Source: an uncultured Bacilli bacterium
GTDB taxonomy: Bacteria; Bacillota_I; Bacilli_A; RF39; UBA660
Reading direction: 5' to 3'
NCBI GenBank assembly: GCA_934167695.1
Contig: CAKPLP010000003.1
Span: forward strand, 45,465 to 109,464
DNA: 64,000 nucleotides
Shown here: in pieces, positions 17,952 to 27,364 of the stretch
How the letters are laid out: the number at the start of each line of letters is the position of its first letter
Position numbering within the stretch: the first letter of the stretch is position 1
Notes under the pieces: model-generated
The model's database searches: none
What the model saw: the letters and a program-made list of their open reading frames with translations, nothing else
What the model was told of the DNA's origin: nothing
Position numbers and translations under genes: made by a program

Positions 17952-18761
17952 ATGAAAAAAAGTGTGAGAAGAAAAAAGAATATTATGAATAAGAAAATTA
18001 TTATTTTACTAATTTTTCTTCTTGCTATTTTAGCATTATTATATCTGTTTAAACGATTAGATTTAAAACAGATTTTTGTTCCTATATATGAAGTGAGTGA
18101 TAGGACAAGCAATGTTAAAAAAGCGAGTAAGAAATATAGTGATCAAGCTGATGTAGTTGGTTGGATAAAAGTTCAGGGCACTAATATTGATTACCCTGTA
18201 GTTTATGAAGATGGTTCTACTACTGAAAGATATTCATTTAATTATGCTTGGATTAACAGAAATAATAAAAAATTGACTAATAGACCAATTATCTTTAGTC
18301 ATAATATTAGAAATGTTTCAAGTCAACCTCTCATAGGTGATAAGGAAATGGATCAGTTTGAACAGTTGATGTCATATATTTATTATAATTTCAATAAGGA
18401 TAATAAATATATTCAATATACTGTTAATGGTAAGAATTATTTATATCAAATATTTTCTGTTTCTATTGTTGATGATAATTTAATAGATTATTACGATACA
18501 TCTTACACTAAAAAAGAAATGAAAAAATATATTAAAGAAAGTTTGAATGATAGTTATTTTAAATATGATGTTGATGTAAGTGAAGATGATAAAATTATTA
18601 CCTTAGTTACATGTACAAGATTTGATGGAAAATTACTTAATGATTTTAAAATAGATGCAAAATTAATTGACAAAAATAAAGGGTATAACTATAATGTTTC
18701 TGAAAAGAAAAATTATGATTATGTTAAAAAAATATTAAAAGGAGATGGCAATGATGTATAA
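17952..18761 (+). CDS. Class B sortase
   Basis: 269 residues from ATG 17952, which follows AAGGTG; an upstream GTG at 17943 overlaps that site. An N-terminal membrane anchor is followed by the class B pattern VGWIKVQGTNIDYPVV, the catalytic His in FSHNIRN (about 116) and the catalytic Cys in TLVTCTR (about 221). Class B sortases link proteins to peptidoglycan or polymerise pilins. The Arg usually found about ten residues after the Cys appears as Asn/Asp here (LLNDFKIDAKL), while an Arg lies at Cys+2. No LPxTG- or NPQTN-like tail occurs on any protein in this window. It overlaps the following large surface-protein gene. Confidence 0.85.
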   Translation: MKKSVRRKKNIMNKKIIILLIFLLAILALLYLFKRLDLKQIFVPIYEVSDRTSNVKKASKKYSDQADVVGWIKVQGTNIDYPVVYEDGSTTERYSFNYAWINRNNKKLTNRPIIFSHNIRNVSSQPLIGDKEMDQFEQLMSYIYYNFNKDNKYIQYTVNGKNYLYQIFSVSIVDDNLIDYYDTSYTKKEMKKYIKESLNDSYFKYDVDVSEDDKIITLVTCTRFDGKLLNDFKIDAKLIDKNKGYNYNVSEKKNYDYVKKILKGDGNDV

Positions 18762-21700
18762 AGATATGATTAAAAAGTGGGTTGGAATGTTATTTGTACT
18801 AGCCATTTGTGTTACTTTTTCAGTATTTGATGTTGATGCGAAGAGTACATGTACTAAAAGTGCTGCTAAAAAGTATTATAATGTTAGAATAGTAAGAAAT
18901 GGAACTGATGATAAAACTGATTCTATAACTGTTAAAGCAAGTAATGGAAAATTTTATTTGAAACTTGTTTCTTATGATAGTAATTTAACAAAAGAACAAA
19001 TTGCAAAAGATAGTACTATTCCTGTTATTAATTCTACTAGTCCTCTTGTAGGTGGTAAGAGTTATAAAATTACTAATAGCCAATTAAGAAATTATTATGA
19101 TGGTGATGGTGCTTTAGCTGTTAAAATTGTAGCGATATTTGATTCTAATACTGAGGATGATAAAGATGCAGTGTGTGATGGTGATGATAAGTATATTAGA
19201 ATGATTACTTATAGTGAACAGTTAGATGATGATAAAAGTACTACATCTTATAATGTTTCTGGTAATACTCAAGGATGTATTGATCTAAATAATTTTATAA
19301 AGAGTCATTCTGATTATTTTGATTCAAAAATGTTAGATATTTCAAAATCTATTTTACCATCATGTTTTAATCAAAAAGTAACTTACAATGTTAGTGATGA
19401 TACAATAGCAATATTAGAAAAAGAAATAGAGAAAATATATAATAATTATAAGAAATATAAAAAGAATACTGGTGATAGTGGTAATTTTGATGTTGAACTT
19501 CAAAAATTAAAAACTTTATCTTCTGATTGGATAGAAATAAAGAAGAAAAATAAAGCAAATCACCTAACCATTTCTGATAATACAGATAAAACATATAAAA
19601 AATTAGGTTCTAATAGTAGCAGTATGTTAACTTGTAGTACTAAAAATGAACGTGTTGAAACTAAATTATTCTATATAAATGAAGAAAAAAATACTATTGA
19701 TTATACTATCGGTGATGGTAGTGTTGGTTCTAAAGTAAAAAAGGATAATGTTGATGTATGTACAACTGTTTGTAGAGAAAAGGTATCAATTTCATATGGT
19801 CCTCCGGTTGCAGTTGTCGCTGGCCAATGTTTTACATATGAAGTAGAAGTTAAGAGTAACGTTGAATGTATTGCTCAAGTTAATTATGATGTTTTCCCTA
19901 AATTTTCAGATTTTGAACCTTGTACAATATATGGTAGTTGTATAACTTCAGCAGGTCACGAACTTACTGGTTATAATGAACAAGCTGGTCCAACTGAAGA
20001 CTTTGATAGTTGTGTAAATAGTTGTGATGGTGGTAAATATAGTCAATCATGTATAAATTCTTGTTATTCAAAAGTTTATGAAAAATCAACTGATACAAAA
20101 TCTACTACTAAAACAAGTAGTGCTGATAGTGATAATACTGATATTATTGGTTATGCTTTAGATACTCTTAATATTTCTAATAATTCAAAAGTTAGTAAAG
20201 TTAAATGGAATGGTAGTAATAGAGTTACTAGTTATACTTTAGATTCTGCTTGTCCTTCTGCAAGTGCTAGCGTTGATGAAGTTTATAATTGGGTAAATAA
20301 AAATATTACTGGTAATTATACATCTGCAGGTGGTACTTTAACTTACCAACCAAAGAATGGTGGATGTATTTGGAGTCGATACGGTTATGCATATTTTAGA
20401 ACTAAACAATTAGCTGCAAGAACCGTTTGTAATGCTCAAGGATATAACTGGATAAGTGGTAGAGAAAACTGTGAATTTACAAGTAATCCTAATGCAGATA
20501 ATTATGAATACTATGATAATTGTTTGGCTAGTCAAGGTTGCTATAAAGGTAGAATGAAGAGTGGATATAGATGTAAAAATGGTTATGATATTAGTGATTC
20601 TAGATGTGAACGAGTAAATTATTATGGTAATTATTATAACCCAGAAAATGGATTTAAACGTCAAAATGGATGTAGTGAATCTTGTAAATGGAAAGTAAAA
20701 AATAATGGTACTTGTAAATATGTTGACAGAGAGAAAGCTGAAAAGGATTATATTAATTCTATCAAGAAAATTTATGAGGCTTTGGATGGATGTATGAGTA
20801 AGGCTGCTGCAACATGTAATACTTCTAATTCTGTTTCTTATACTATGTCTGCTAATACTGATACTACTACAACAAATCAATCATGTACTAATGGTAACTA
20901 TGAATCTAATGGTAATTGTATTGACAAGGATCAATGGTATAATCAATCTAAAACTAAACAAACAACTGGAAAAGTTAATAATCTAGATTTAGCTCAAAAT
21001 ACTATTATTAAATTAAATGATGGTAAATGTTATCAAAATAAGAGTGAAGATAATATGTATCATGGTATTATTACTTTCCCTGGTGCTTGGATTAATAATA
21101 AGACTGGAAAAGTTACTTATAGGAAACCAGCTTCTGAAGAAGAAAAATGGTATACATCATATACTGGTAATTATTGTACTCCATTAATTGCTAAAAATGT
21201 TAATGCTAATTGGTGGACATGGCATTATTACAATAAAACGGGTTCTATTACAAAAGAGTTTGATCAATGGGAGTCAGCAGGAGATATTAAAAATATAGTT
21301 TATAATATCTTTAGTAAAATAAAGAACTTTGGTAAATATAATTGGAATATAAATACTGGTTGTTTCTATGCTATTAATAACTATACTGGTAAACCTTGTG
21401 ATAGTAGTTCATCTAAATGTGATACTATAACTGATACTGAAGTTCCAGGTCCAGAACATTGTACTAGTTCTAGTTGTCCTAAAAAAGATGACCAGCTAAA
21501 AGCTGAGAATAATTCTAAAGTTGATAATTATTCTTCTAAGTCTATTACTTCATCTAATTTATTCCCATCTACTAAAACTAGTTCTTTGACTGATAAAACA
21601 GTACCTGCTGTTAAATTAAGTTATGGTAAAAAAATGGCTGATACTAATTCATCTACTAGGTCTGAAGGATATAACTGGTCTGTTCAAGCAACTAATTTAT

Positions 21701-22140
21701 CTGTTAAAAATTATCCAGTTACTCCTTCTTCACTAGTTAAGAAAATACAAGCTGGTAATACTTATGTTGATTCAGAAATTGATTATGAATTTAAATTAAC
21801 TAAAGAACAAATAAGTACTATTAAGAATGAATCTAAAAGTAGTACTAGTGATAAATTTTATATTAATTATGCTAATAATTATGTTAAGTTAAATAATAAT
21901 GCTGATTATAAAAAGACATTCCAAAACTATAATTTAAATACAAATGATGTTGATGGTATAAGTTTTTATAAAAGTAATTACATTAGAAGTCATGCGACTA
22001 AAGTATATGCACCAGATGGAAATGCTTTAAAATGTAATAATTTAAAGCGAAATGGTTCAAATTATAGTTGTGATATGTTAACTGATTATGTTAAGAGTGA
22101 TTCTGAACTTCAAAGTTGGTTAAGCAAGGTAAATAGTTAA
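18751..22140 (+). CDS. Large cysteine-rich secreted protein coupled to the sortase
   Basis: About 1129 residues. The signal peptide (KKWVGMLFVLAICVTFSVF... ending near VDAKS) predicts export. The mature protein is rich in Ser, Thr, Asn, Tyr and Cys, with Cys-dense stretches (for example DSCVNSCDGGKYSQSCINSC), which implies many disulfides. No C-terminal membrane helix or sorting motif is seen. The ATG at 18751 is chosen because the GGAG site ends at 18744; it overlaps the end of the sortase gene, so the two are translated together. It may be the tip adhesin or main cargo of the cluster, but this is inference; no known domain was recognised. Confidence 0.7.
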   Translation: MMYKDMIKKWVGMLFVLAICVTFSVFDVDAKSTCTKSAAKKYYNVRIVRNGTDDKTDSITVKASNGKFYLKLVSYDSNLTKEQIAKDSTIPVINSTSPLVGGKSYKITNSQLRNYYDGDGALAVKIVAIFDSNTEDDKDAVCDGDDKYIRMITYSEQLDDDKSTTSYNVSGNTQGCIDLNNFIKSHSDYFDSKMLDISKSILPSCFNQKVTYNVSDDTIAILEKEIEKIYNNYKKYKKNTGDSGNFDVELQKLKTLSSDWIEIKKKNKANHLTISDNTDKTYKKLGSNSSSMLTCSTKNERVETKLFYINEEKNTIDYTIGDGSVGSKVKKDNVDVCTTVCREKVSISYGPPVAVVAGQCFTYEVEVKSNVECIAQVNYDVFPKFSDFEPCTIYGSCITSAGHELTGYNEQAGPTEDFDSCVNSCDGGKYSQSCINSCYSKVYEKSTDTKSTTKTSSADSDNTDIIGYALDTLNISNNSKVSKVKWNGSNRVTSYTLDSACPSASASVDEVYNWVNKNITGNYTSAGGTLTYQPKNGGCIWSRYGYAYFRTKQLAARTVCNAQGYNWISGRENCEFTSNPNADNYEYYDNCLASQGCYKGRMKSGYRCKNGYDISDSRCERVNYYGNYYNPENGFKRQNGCSESCKWKVKNNGTCKYVDREKAEKDYINSIKKIYEALDGCMSKAAATCNTSNSVSYTMSANTDTTTTNQSCTNGNYESNGNCIDKDQWYNQSKTKQTTGKVNNLDLAQNTIIKLNDGKCYQNKSEDNMYHGIITFPGAWINNKTGKVTYRKPASEEEKWYTSYTGNYCTPLIAKNVNANWWTWHYYNKTGSITKEFDQWESAGDIKNIVYNIFSKIKNFGKYNWNINTGCFYAINNYTGKPCDSSSSKCDTITDTEVPGPEHCTSSSCPKKDDQLKAENNSKVDNYSSKSITSSNLFPSTKTSSLTDKTVPAVKLSYGKKMADTNSSTRSEGYNWSVQATNLSVKNYPVTPSSLVKKIQAGNTYVDSEIDYEFKLTKEQISTIKNESKSSTSDKFYINYANNYVKLNNNADYKKTFQNYNLNTNDVDGISFYKSNYIRSHATKVYAPDGNALKCNNLKRNGSNYSCDMLTDYVKSDSELQSWLSKVNS

Positions 22141-22163
22141 TTGTGGAGGTGTGTTGGTAAGAT

Positions 22164-22652
22164 ATGAATAAAGCGTTTTTGACTATTGGAATTATTTTAA
22201 TGGCTATCTTGGGTTTCTATAGTATAAGTTTAGTAAGTAGCCAGCAATCTGGTTCTGAACTTGATTATTACTTATTAAAAGAAACTACTGAGTCTGCTAT
22301 GAATGATGCTGTTGATATGACTTATTATCGTCAATTTGGGGTTTTGAGGATGGATAAAGAAAAATTTATGGAAAGCTTTATTAAAAGATTTGCAGTCAGT
22401 GTAGATGGTACTAGGGATTATGATATCAAAGTTTATGATATAAATGAGACACCTCCAAAGGTTAGTATTAGAATTAATTCTGATAAAGCAACTCAAACAA
22501 TTAAAGGATTTGGTGGTACTAATAATATAGATATTACTACTAATGCTGATATGATTCTTGAAGATAATAATAAGACTAATGTTGGTGTTACTAATAAGAA
22601 TATAGATTATATTAAAGCTTTGAAAATTAAAAGTGTTAATGATATAAAATAA
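22164..22652 (+). CDS. Pseudopilin-like membrane protein
   Basis: 162 residues. A single N-terminal hydrophobic helix (FLTIGIILMAILGFYSISLVSS) right after a two-residue basic start, then an outer domain of mixed strands and helices. The layout resembles minor pilins such as TadE, although no clear Gly/Glu prepilin cleavage motif is present. It lies between the large secreted protein and the CpaB-like gene. Function otherwise unknown. Confidence 0.55.
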   Translation: MNKAFLTIGIILMAILGFYSISLVSSQQSGSELDYYLLKETTESAMNDAVDMTYYRQFGVLRMDKEKFMESFIKRFAVSVDGTRDYDIKVYDINETPPKVSIRINSDKATQTIKGFGGTNNIDITTNADMILEDNNKTNVGVTNKNIDYIKALKIKSVNDIK

Positions 22653-22679
22653 TTTATAAAAAGAAAGAAGAGGGATGTT

Positions 22680-23486
22680 ATGAATAATATGGTGATTGGA
22701 TTTAAAAAGTTTTTGTCTAATAAAAATACAGTTACTATTATCGGTGTGGTAGCAGCTATTGTTGTTTTATATATTGGATATAATTGGAGAGTAAAGCAAG
22801 CGACAAATCCAATTACAGTTCCATATGCTACACAAGATATTGATCCAAGTACACAAATTACTGAAGAAATGGTTGGAGAAACGCAAGTTCCACCTGCTAT
22901 GATTAAGGGGGATATTATTAGATCAAAGGAAAGTGTTATTGATAAGTATTCAAATGCTGATACTTTGATACCTTCTGGTAGTTTATTCTATTCTCGTGCT
23001 GTTGTAGAGAAGGATCAATTACCTGATAGTATTATTTTGGACTATCCAAAAGGTTATGTTTTGTATTATATGGATGTTAATATGACTACTACTTATAGTA
23101 ATTCTATTTATCCGGGTAATTATATAGATATTTATTTTAAAGCTACATATGCTTCAAGTGATGAAGGGGATTCTAATAATGGTAAGGTAATGGTTGGAAA
23201 ATTATTAGAAAATGTAAAAGTATTGGCTGTTAGAGATTCTAATGGTAAAAATGTATTTTCTAATGTAAATGAAAATTCAACTCCTGCTATGCTTATATTT
23301 GCAGTACCTCAAGAGTATTATATTTTGCTTAAAAAAGCAGGATATTTGAGAAATTATAGTACTGAACTTAGTCCAGTTCCTACTGCAGAAGGACAAAAGG
23401 CTAATCCGGGTGATTTAAATCTTTCTAGTAATGATATTAAAGATTTTATAAATAGTGTAACTGTATGGACAGATACTTCAGAATAA
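22680..23486 (+). CDS. cpaB: CpaB/RcpC-like pilus assembly protein (SAF domain)
   Basis: 268 residues. One membrane helix (about 20-36) then a SAF-like domain: VPYATQDIDPSTQITEEM, IPSGSLFYSRAV, then VNMTTTYSNSIYPGNYIDIY. In Tad/Flp systems CpaB (RcpC) lies outside the inner membrane and helps channel the pilus, possibly by binding the wall. It is followed 35 bases later by the CpaF ATPase gene, the usual Tad order. Confidence 0.8.
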   Translation: MNNMVIGFKKFLSNKNTVTIIGVVAAIVVLYIGYNWRVKQATNPITVPYATQDIDPSTQITEEMVGETQVPPAMIKGDIIRSKESVIDKYSNADTLIPSGSLFYSRAVVEKDQLPDSIILDYPKGYVLYYMDVNMTTTYSNSIYPGNYIDIYFKATYASSDEGDSNNGKVMVGKLLENVKVLAVRDSNGKNVFSNVNENSTPAMLIFAVPQEYYILLKKAGYLRNYSTELSPVPTAEGQKANPGDLNLSSNDIKDFINSVTVWTDTSE

Positions 23487-23521
23487 ATAAAAAAAGAATA
23501 AAAAGAGTGGATGTGAGTTAG

Positions 23522-24949
23522 ATGAATGAAAGTATTTTTGATAAATTAGATTTTGGGCCTTTAAGACCATTGCTTGATAATGATGATATTACTGATATTT
23601 CTTATTGTAATGGTGGACAAATTTGGATCCGTTCTCTAACTCAGGGGTCTATTCGTGTTGAAATTCCTGATTGTACTACTGAATTTATGGAAAAGCTTGC
23701 TTTTCAATGTTCAAATGTAATGGGTACAACTTTTAATAATGCAAAACCGTTTCTAGATGCTGAAAGTAGTGAGTTACGTCTTAACTTTGTTCATGAATCG
23801 ATTGCTACTAACGGGATTGCATGTGTTATTCGTAAGACTCCTGCAAAGATAAGATTGGAAAGAGAAAAGTTATTAAAAGAAGATTATTTTACTGCTGATA
23901 TACATGATTTTTTGATTAAGTGTGTTGAGGGACATTGTAATATTATTGTTTCTGGTGAAACTGGTTCAGGTAAAACTGAATTTGTTAAATACTTAGCAAG
24001 TCATACCAAAGAAACAGAAAAAATTATTACAATAGAGGATACTCTAGAACTTCATTTGGATAAAATATTTCCAAAACGTGATATTGTTGCAATGAAAACT
24101 AATAATATTGCTAGTTATACTGATGTATTAGTTACTTGTATGCGTCAGAATCCAAAATGGATTTTATTATCAGAGGTTCGTAGTGCAGAGGCTGTTACTG
24201 CTGTACGTAACTCAATTTCTTCTGGACATAATATCTTATCTACAATTCATGCCGATAAGGCAAGTGCTATTCCATATCGTTTATATAGTTTGATGGAAAC
24301 TGATATTGATGTTGATCAGTTCCTTACTACAATTTATCGTTATATTCAACTTGGTGTTCATATTAAGGCATATTATTCAAAAAAGTATGGTAAATTTCAC
24401 CGTGAAGTTGATGAGGTAGTTGAGTTTTATGTAGATGAAAATAATAAACCTCAATCTCATACTATTTATCGTAAATTATATGAACATGAACCTGTAATTT
24501 CTAAACCTTCTATTCATTTAATTGAGTATTTGGAAAATCAAAATATAGATGTAAGTGATATTGTTAATAATATTCCAGAGGATTTAGAAAAAGATAAAAA
24601 ACAGTCTAATGATAAGCCTTCTATATCAAGTGATAAAAATATTAATTATTATGATATGTATGCTCCTAAAAAGATAGAAAATGTAAATAGTGAGCCTGCT
24701 AATAATAATGAAAATGTTGTAGTACAAGCAGATAATAACTCTAATGATAATACTAGTTATTTTGATATGTTTGCTCCTAAAAAGATGGGGAATACTCCTA
24801 ATTTAGTTAATCAATCAAATATAAATGATAATATTATTAATAATAATACAAATCAGGTTAATATTACTAATTTAGGTAGTACTTCTTCTATTAATCAAGA
24901 ACCATTAACTCCTAATATTGATAATTTTTTCAATGGAGCTGGTAATTAA
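23522..24949 (+). CDS. cpaF: CpaF/TadA (VirB11-type) secretion ATPase
   Basis: 475 residues. A hexameric cytoplasmic ATPase that drives Tad pilus assembly: N-terminal domain, Walker A SGETGSGKTEF (about 144-154), Asp box TIEDTLELHL, Walker B WILLSEVRS and His box GHNILSTIHADKASA. This family is also called VirB11-like, so it could serve the type IV secretion genes downstream, which have no other such ATPase. The C-terminal 110 residues are a low-complexity Asn/Ser tail with two copies of the motif Y(Y/F)DM(Y/F)APKK near residues 375 and 413, a possible docking peptide. Confidence 0.92.
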   Translation: MNESIFDKLDFGPLRPLLDNDDITDISYCNGGQIWIRSLTQGSIRVEIPDCTTEFMEKLAFQCSNVMGTTFNNAKPFLDAESSELRLNFVHESIATNGIACVIRKTPAKIRLEREKLLKEDYFTADIHDFLIKCVEGHCNIIVSGETGSGKTEFVKYLASHTKETEKIITIEDTLELHLDKIFPKRDIVAMKTNNIASYTDVLVTCMRQNPKWILLSEVRSAEAVTAVRNSISSGHNILSTIHADKASAIPYRLYSLMETDIDVDQFLTTIYRYIQLGVHIKAYYSKKYGKFHREVDEVVEFYVDENNKPQSHTIYRKLYEHEPVISKPSIHLIEYLENQNIDVSDIVNNIPEDLEKDKKQSNDKPSISSDKNINYYDMYAPKKIENVNSEPANNNENVVVQADNNSNDNTSYFDMFAPKKMGNTPNLVNQSNINDNIINNNTNQVNITNLGSTSSINQEPLTPNIDNFFNGAGN

Positions 24950-24972
24950 AATGGATAAGGAAGTGATTTAGT

Positions 24973-25866
24973 ATGGAATTAGTTCTTTTAATTGTTATTG
25001 CTGTTTTAGTTTTATTATATAGAGGGTATAATGGAAAAAATGCTGTTCGTTTTATTAATGATCAAGTAACTGTTTTGTATGATAAGTTTGCACCATATTC
25101 TTTTAAAAAAGTAAGAGAAAAGACTAAACAATTAGGTCAGGAATATACTCCTAGACAATATCTTATTCAAGTTGTTTTAATAGGAGGATTTGCTGGTATT
25201 ATTTCTTATTTATATTTTTATAATCTAATTGTTAGTATTATATATGTTATTTTAGGTATTGCGATAGTTCCTTATATATCATTTTTACGTTGTAATAGAA
25301 TATATAGTGAGTTTATTTTTGAGCAGATTCAAGTTTATACTAGTAATACTATTATGGAATTTGCTACTACTCAATCTTTTGTAAAATCACTTGAAGGTGT
25401 TAGGGAATCTGGTCTTTTAGAGGATCCTATTGCTGGTGATGTTGATAGAATGATCGAGCTTGCTTATAAAAATGGTAGTATTGATGAGTCTCTTGCATAC
25501 TTTAATGGTTTATATCCATATTATATAGTTAAAAATATGCATCAGTTGTTTTTACAAATTACTAAAGAGGGTGCTAGAAACACTGCTGATAGTTTGGAAC
25601 AGATGCAACTTGATATTGATACATTAGTTGAAGGTGTTTATCGTGATAGAATTGATAGAGCTGTATTTCATCGAAAGTTTTTGCAATTTGGTGTAATGCT
25701 TTATGTTTTAGCCTTATTAGTTCAGTATTTAGTTGGTAAGGAGTCTTATATATTATTACTTGATAAGATATATGTTAGATTATTCTTACATGGCATAATA
25801 ATTGTAAATAGTTATTTTCTTCTAAAAGGAGAAAAATATTATAACGAGAATGTAGGTGCTGAATAA
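24973..25866 (+). CDS. tadB: TadB-like inner membrane pilus platform protein
   Basis: 297 residues. Hydrophobic segments near 2-15, 68-105 (a pair) and 235-275 flank a T2SSF-type helical domain (FEQIQVYTSNTIMEFATTQS ... LAYKNGSIDESLAYF). TadB and TadC form the membrane platform on which CpaF pushes pilin out. The stop codon overlaps the next gene's start. Confidence 0.85.
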   Translation: MELVLLIVIAVLVLLYRGYNGKNAVRFINDQVTVLYDKFAPYSFKKVREKTKQLGQEYTPRQYLIQVVLIGGFAGIISYLYFYNLIVSIIYVILGIAIVPYISFLRCNRIYSEFIFEQIQVYTSNTIMEFATTQSFVKSLEGVRESGLLEDPIAGDVDRMIELAYKNGSIDESLAYFNGLYPYYIVKNMHQLFLQITKEGARNTADSLEQMQLDIDTLVEGVYRDRIDRAVFHRKFLQFGVMLYVLALLVQYLVGKESYILLLDKIYVRLFLHGIIIVNSYFLLKGEKYYNENVGAE

Positions 25867-26654
25867 TGGAAATATTTATATTTGGTGCTGTTATATTATT
25901 TGTACTTATATATAATCAGACGATTGATACAAAAAAATTTGCTAAGGATAATGAAAAATTATTTGAATTGTTAAAAGAGGATGATTATGAATTTCTTTTA
26001 GCAATGAAATATGGTGATAAAGTTGAACCTGATGTTTTATTTCAAAAAAGAATAAATAATGGTCTTTTAGCAGGAGCTCTTTTTATGGTTTTTTTCATGG
26101 GAAGTTTTTCTTTGTTAAATGTTGTTATTTGTGTTGCTATTGCTTATGGTGTTTTTAAATATTCTTATATTATGTTAAAGAGTTATTATAAATCTCATTT
26201 GCATGAAATTGACTTAATGTTGCCATACTATTTAAAGAGTTTGGAAATTTTGGTTCAGCATTATACTGTTCCAGTTGCAATAGGAAAATCTATTGAGGAT
26301 GCTCCAGAGATATTTAAACCAGGCTTAAAAAAGATGGTAGATAGAATTAATGCTGGTGATTCAACTGTTGATCCTTATATGGAATTTGCAAATACTTATC
26401 CAGTTCGTGACTCTATGCGTATGATGAGACTTTTATATCGTTTAGGAATTGGTTCTCAAGAGAGAAAGCAAGATAGACTTATGATGTTTTCAAGAAGTGT
26501 TTCTTCTCTTCAAAATAAGGCAAGAGAAACTAAATATAAAGAAAGACTTAATCATATGGAAGGCCAAACAATGAAAATGCTTATCTTTACTGGTGCTATG
26601 GTTATGGTAATACTACTATTTGCTATGATAGGTATGTTTGGTACTGCTATGTAA
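25866..26654 (+). CDS. tadC: TadC-like inner membrane pilus platform protein
   Basis: 262 residues, smaller than TadB. Membrane segments near 5-15, 65-105 and 235-260 surround a T2SSF-like helical domain (LPYYLKSLEILVQHYTVPVA, FARTYPVRDSMRMMRLLYRL-like). It starts one base within the tadB stop (ATAATGG), so the two are coupled. It ends the first Tad block; a promoter-like sequence follows directly. Confidence 0.82.
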   Translation: MEIFIFGAVILFVLIYNQTIDTKKFAKDNEKLFELLKEDDYEFLLAMKYGDKVEPDVLFQKRINNGLLAGALFMVFFMGSFSLLNVVICVAIAYGVFKYSYIMLKSYYKSHLHEIDLMLPYYLKSLEILVQHYTVPVAIGKSIEDAPEIFKPGLKKMVDRINAGDSTVDPYMEFANTYPVRDSMRMMRLLYRLGIGSQERKQDRLMMFSRSVSSLQNKARETKYKERLNHMEGQTMKMLIFTGAMVMVILLFAMIGMFGTAM

Positions 26655-26660
26655 TAAGAA

Positions 26661-26689
26661 TTGATTTTCTTATTAAATTATGTTATTAT
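26661..26689 (+). promoter_or_regulatory. Promoter in front of the Flp-like pilin
   Basis: TTGATT at 26661-26666, a 17-base spacer, then TATTAT at 26684-26689, upstream of a strong ribosome site (AAAGGAG). It also overlaps an AATAAGAA/TTCTTATT hairpin after tadC. A separate promoter would give the major pilin higher expression than the platform genes, a usual arrangement in pilus loci (inference). Confidence 0.6.
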
Positions 26690-26724
26690 TTTTATGATGA
26701 AGATGAAAGGAGATATGATTATTT

Positions 26725-26877
26725 ATGAAAGAAGCTTCAGGTGAATTAAATATGACAGTTGTAACTATTATTGCTATAGCTGCTATTGCTACATTTTTTA
26801 CTACTGTAATATGGGGTAATGTTAAAAATACTATTAATAATCAATGGAATAGCGTTAGTAAACCAATAACGGAATAG
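26725..26877 (+). CDS. flp: Flp-like major pilin candidate (50 residues)
   Basis: A short gene coding a 50-residue protein with a strong AAAGGAG ribosome site. The sequence has a short leader ending in Gly (MKEASG), then ELNMTVVTIIAIAAIATFF as a single hydrophobic helix and a short polar tail. Size, layout and position right after tadB-tadC match Flp major pilins, which are cut after Gly by a prepilin peptidase and packed into a thin pilus. The Glu is at +1 rather than the usual +5. No prepilin peptidase (TadV) is encoded in the window. Confidence 0.7.
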   Translation: MKEASGELNMTVVTIIAIAAIATFFTTVIWGNVKNTINNQWNSVSKPITE

Positions 26878-26888
26878 GAAAATAAATT

Positions 26889-27341
26889 ATGAAGGACGCG
26901 TTAGGTAGCTATTTTAACTTAACTTTATTGTTTGTTTTTATATTAATAGTAAGTGGTTTTATATCACTTGCTATTAATTATACTAAGGCTTATAGGGTTA
27001 AGAACAATGTTTTGACTTATTTAGAAAAGTATGAAGGTAATGCGAATAATCAAGAGTTATTAGATAAAGTCCAAAGTTATATTAAATCTGTTGGTTATAC
27101 TTTTAATCAAGAGTCTATTAGTAAAGCTCAACAAATGGGTTATACTTGTCCAGAATATAAAGGTGGTAAAGAGGGATGGTGTTACAAAAGTAATAGGGCA
27201 TCTACTAAGTATGGAAGTACATTTAATGTGGATATAGTTGTTTTTGTTAATTTGCATATTCCTGTTATTAATAGAATTTTCTCTAGTTTGGATTTTTTCT
27301 GGATGAGAGGTACTACTAGTTCTATTCCTGTTTTGGAATAG
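26889..27341 (+). CDS. TadE/TadF-like minor pilin 1
   Basis: 150 residues. The N-terminus MKDALGSYFNLTLLFVFILI has a short leader and a long hydrophobic helix with the pseudopilin look; an outer domain follows with a cysteine pair (CPEYKGGKEGWC) and a Val/Ile-rich region (FNVDIVVFVNLHIPVINRIF). It is a paralogue of the next gene. TadE/TadF proteins are minor pilins needed for Tad pilus assembly. Eleven bases separate it from the pilin gene, so they share a transcript. Confidence 0.7.
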   Translation: MKDALGSYFNLTLLFVFILIVSGFISLAINYTKAYRVKNNVLTYLEKYEGNANNQELLDKVQSYIKSVGYTFNQESISKAQQMGYTCPEYKGGKEGWCYKSNRASTKYGSTFNVDIVVFVNLHIPVINRIFSSLDFFWMRGTTSSIPVLE

Positions 27342-27364
27342 AATTATAGTTAGGAGGTATTTTT

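Noticed and set aside
17495..18112. 205-residue minus-strand frame opposite the end of the 16166 gene and the sortase start
   Set aside because: It is a shadow of two clear genes: no ribosome site, Ile/Ser/Thr-rich as expected from AT-rich antisense.
20410..20880. 156-residue minus-strand frame inside the large secreted protein gene
   Set aside because: Lies wholly inside a clear gene, with biased composition and no start signals.
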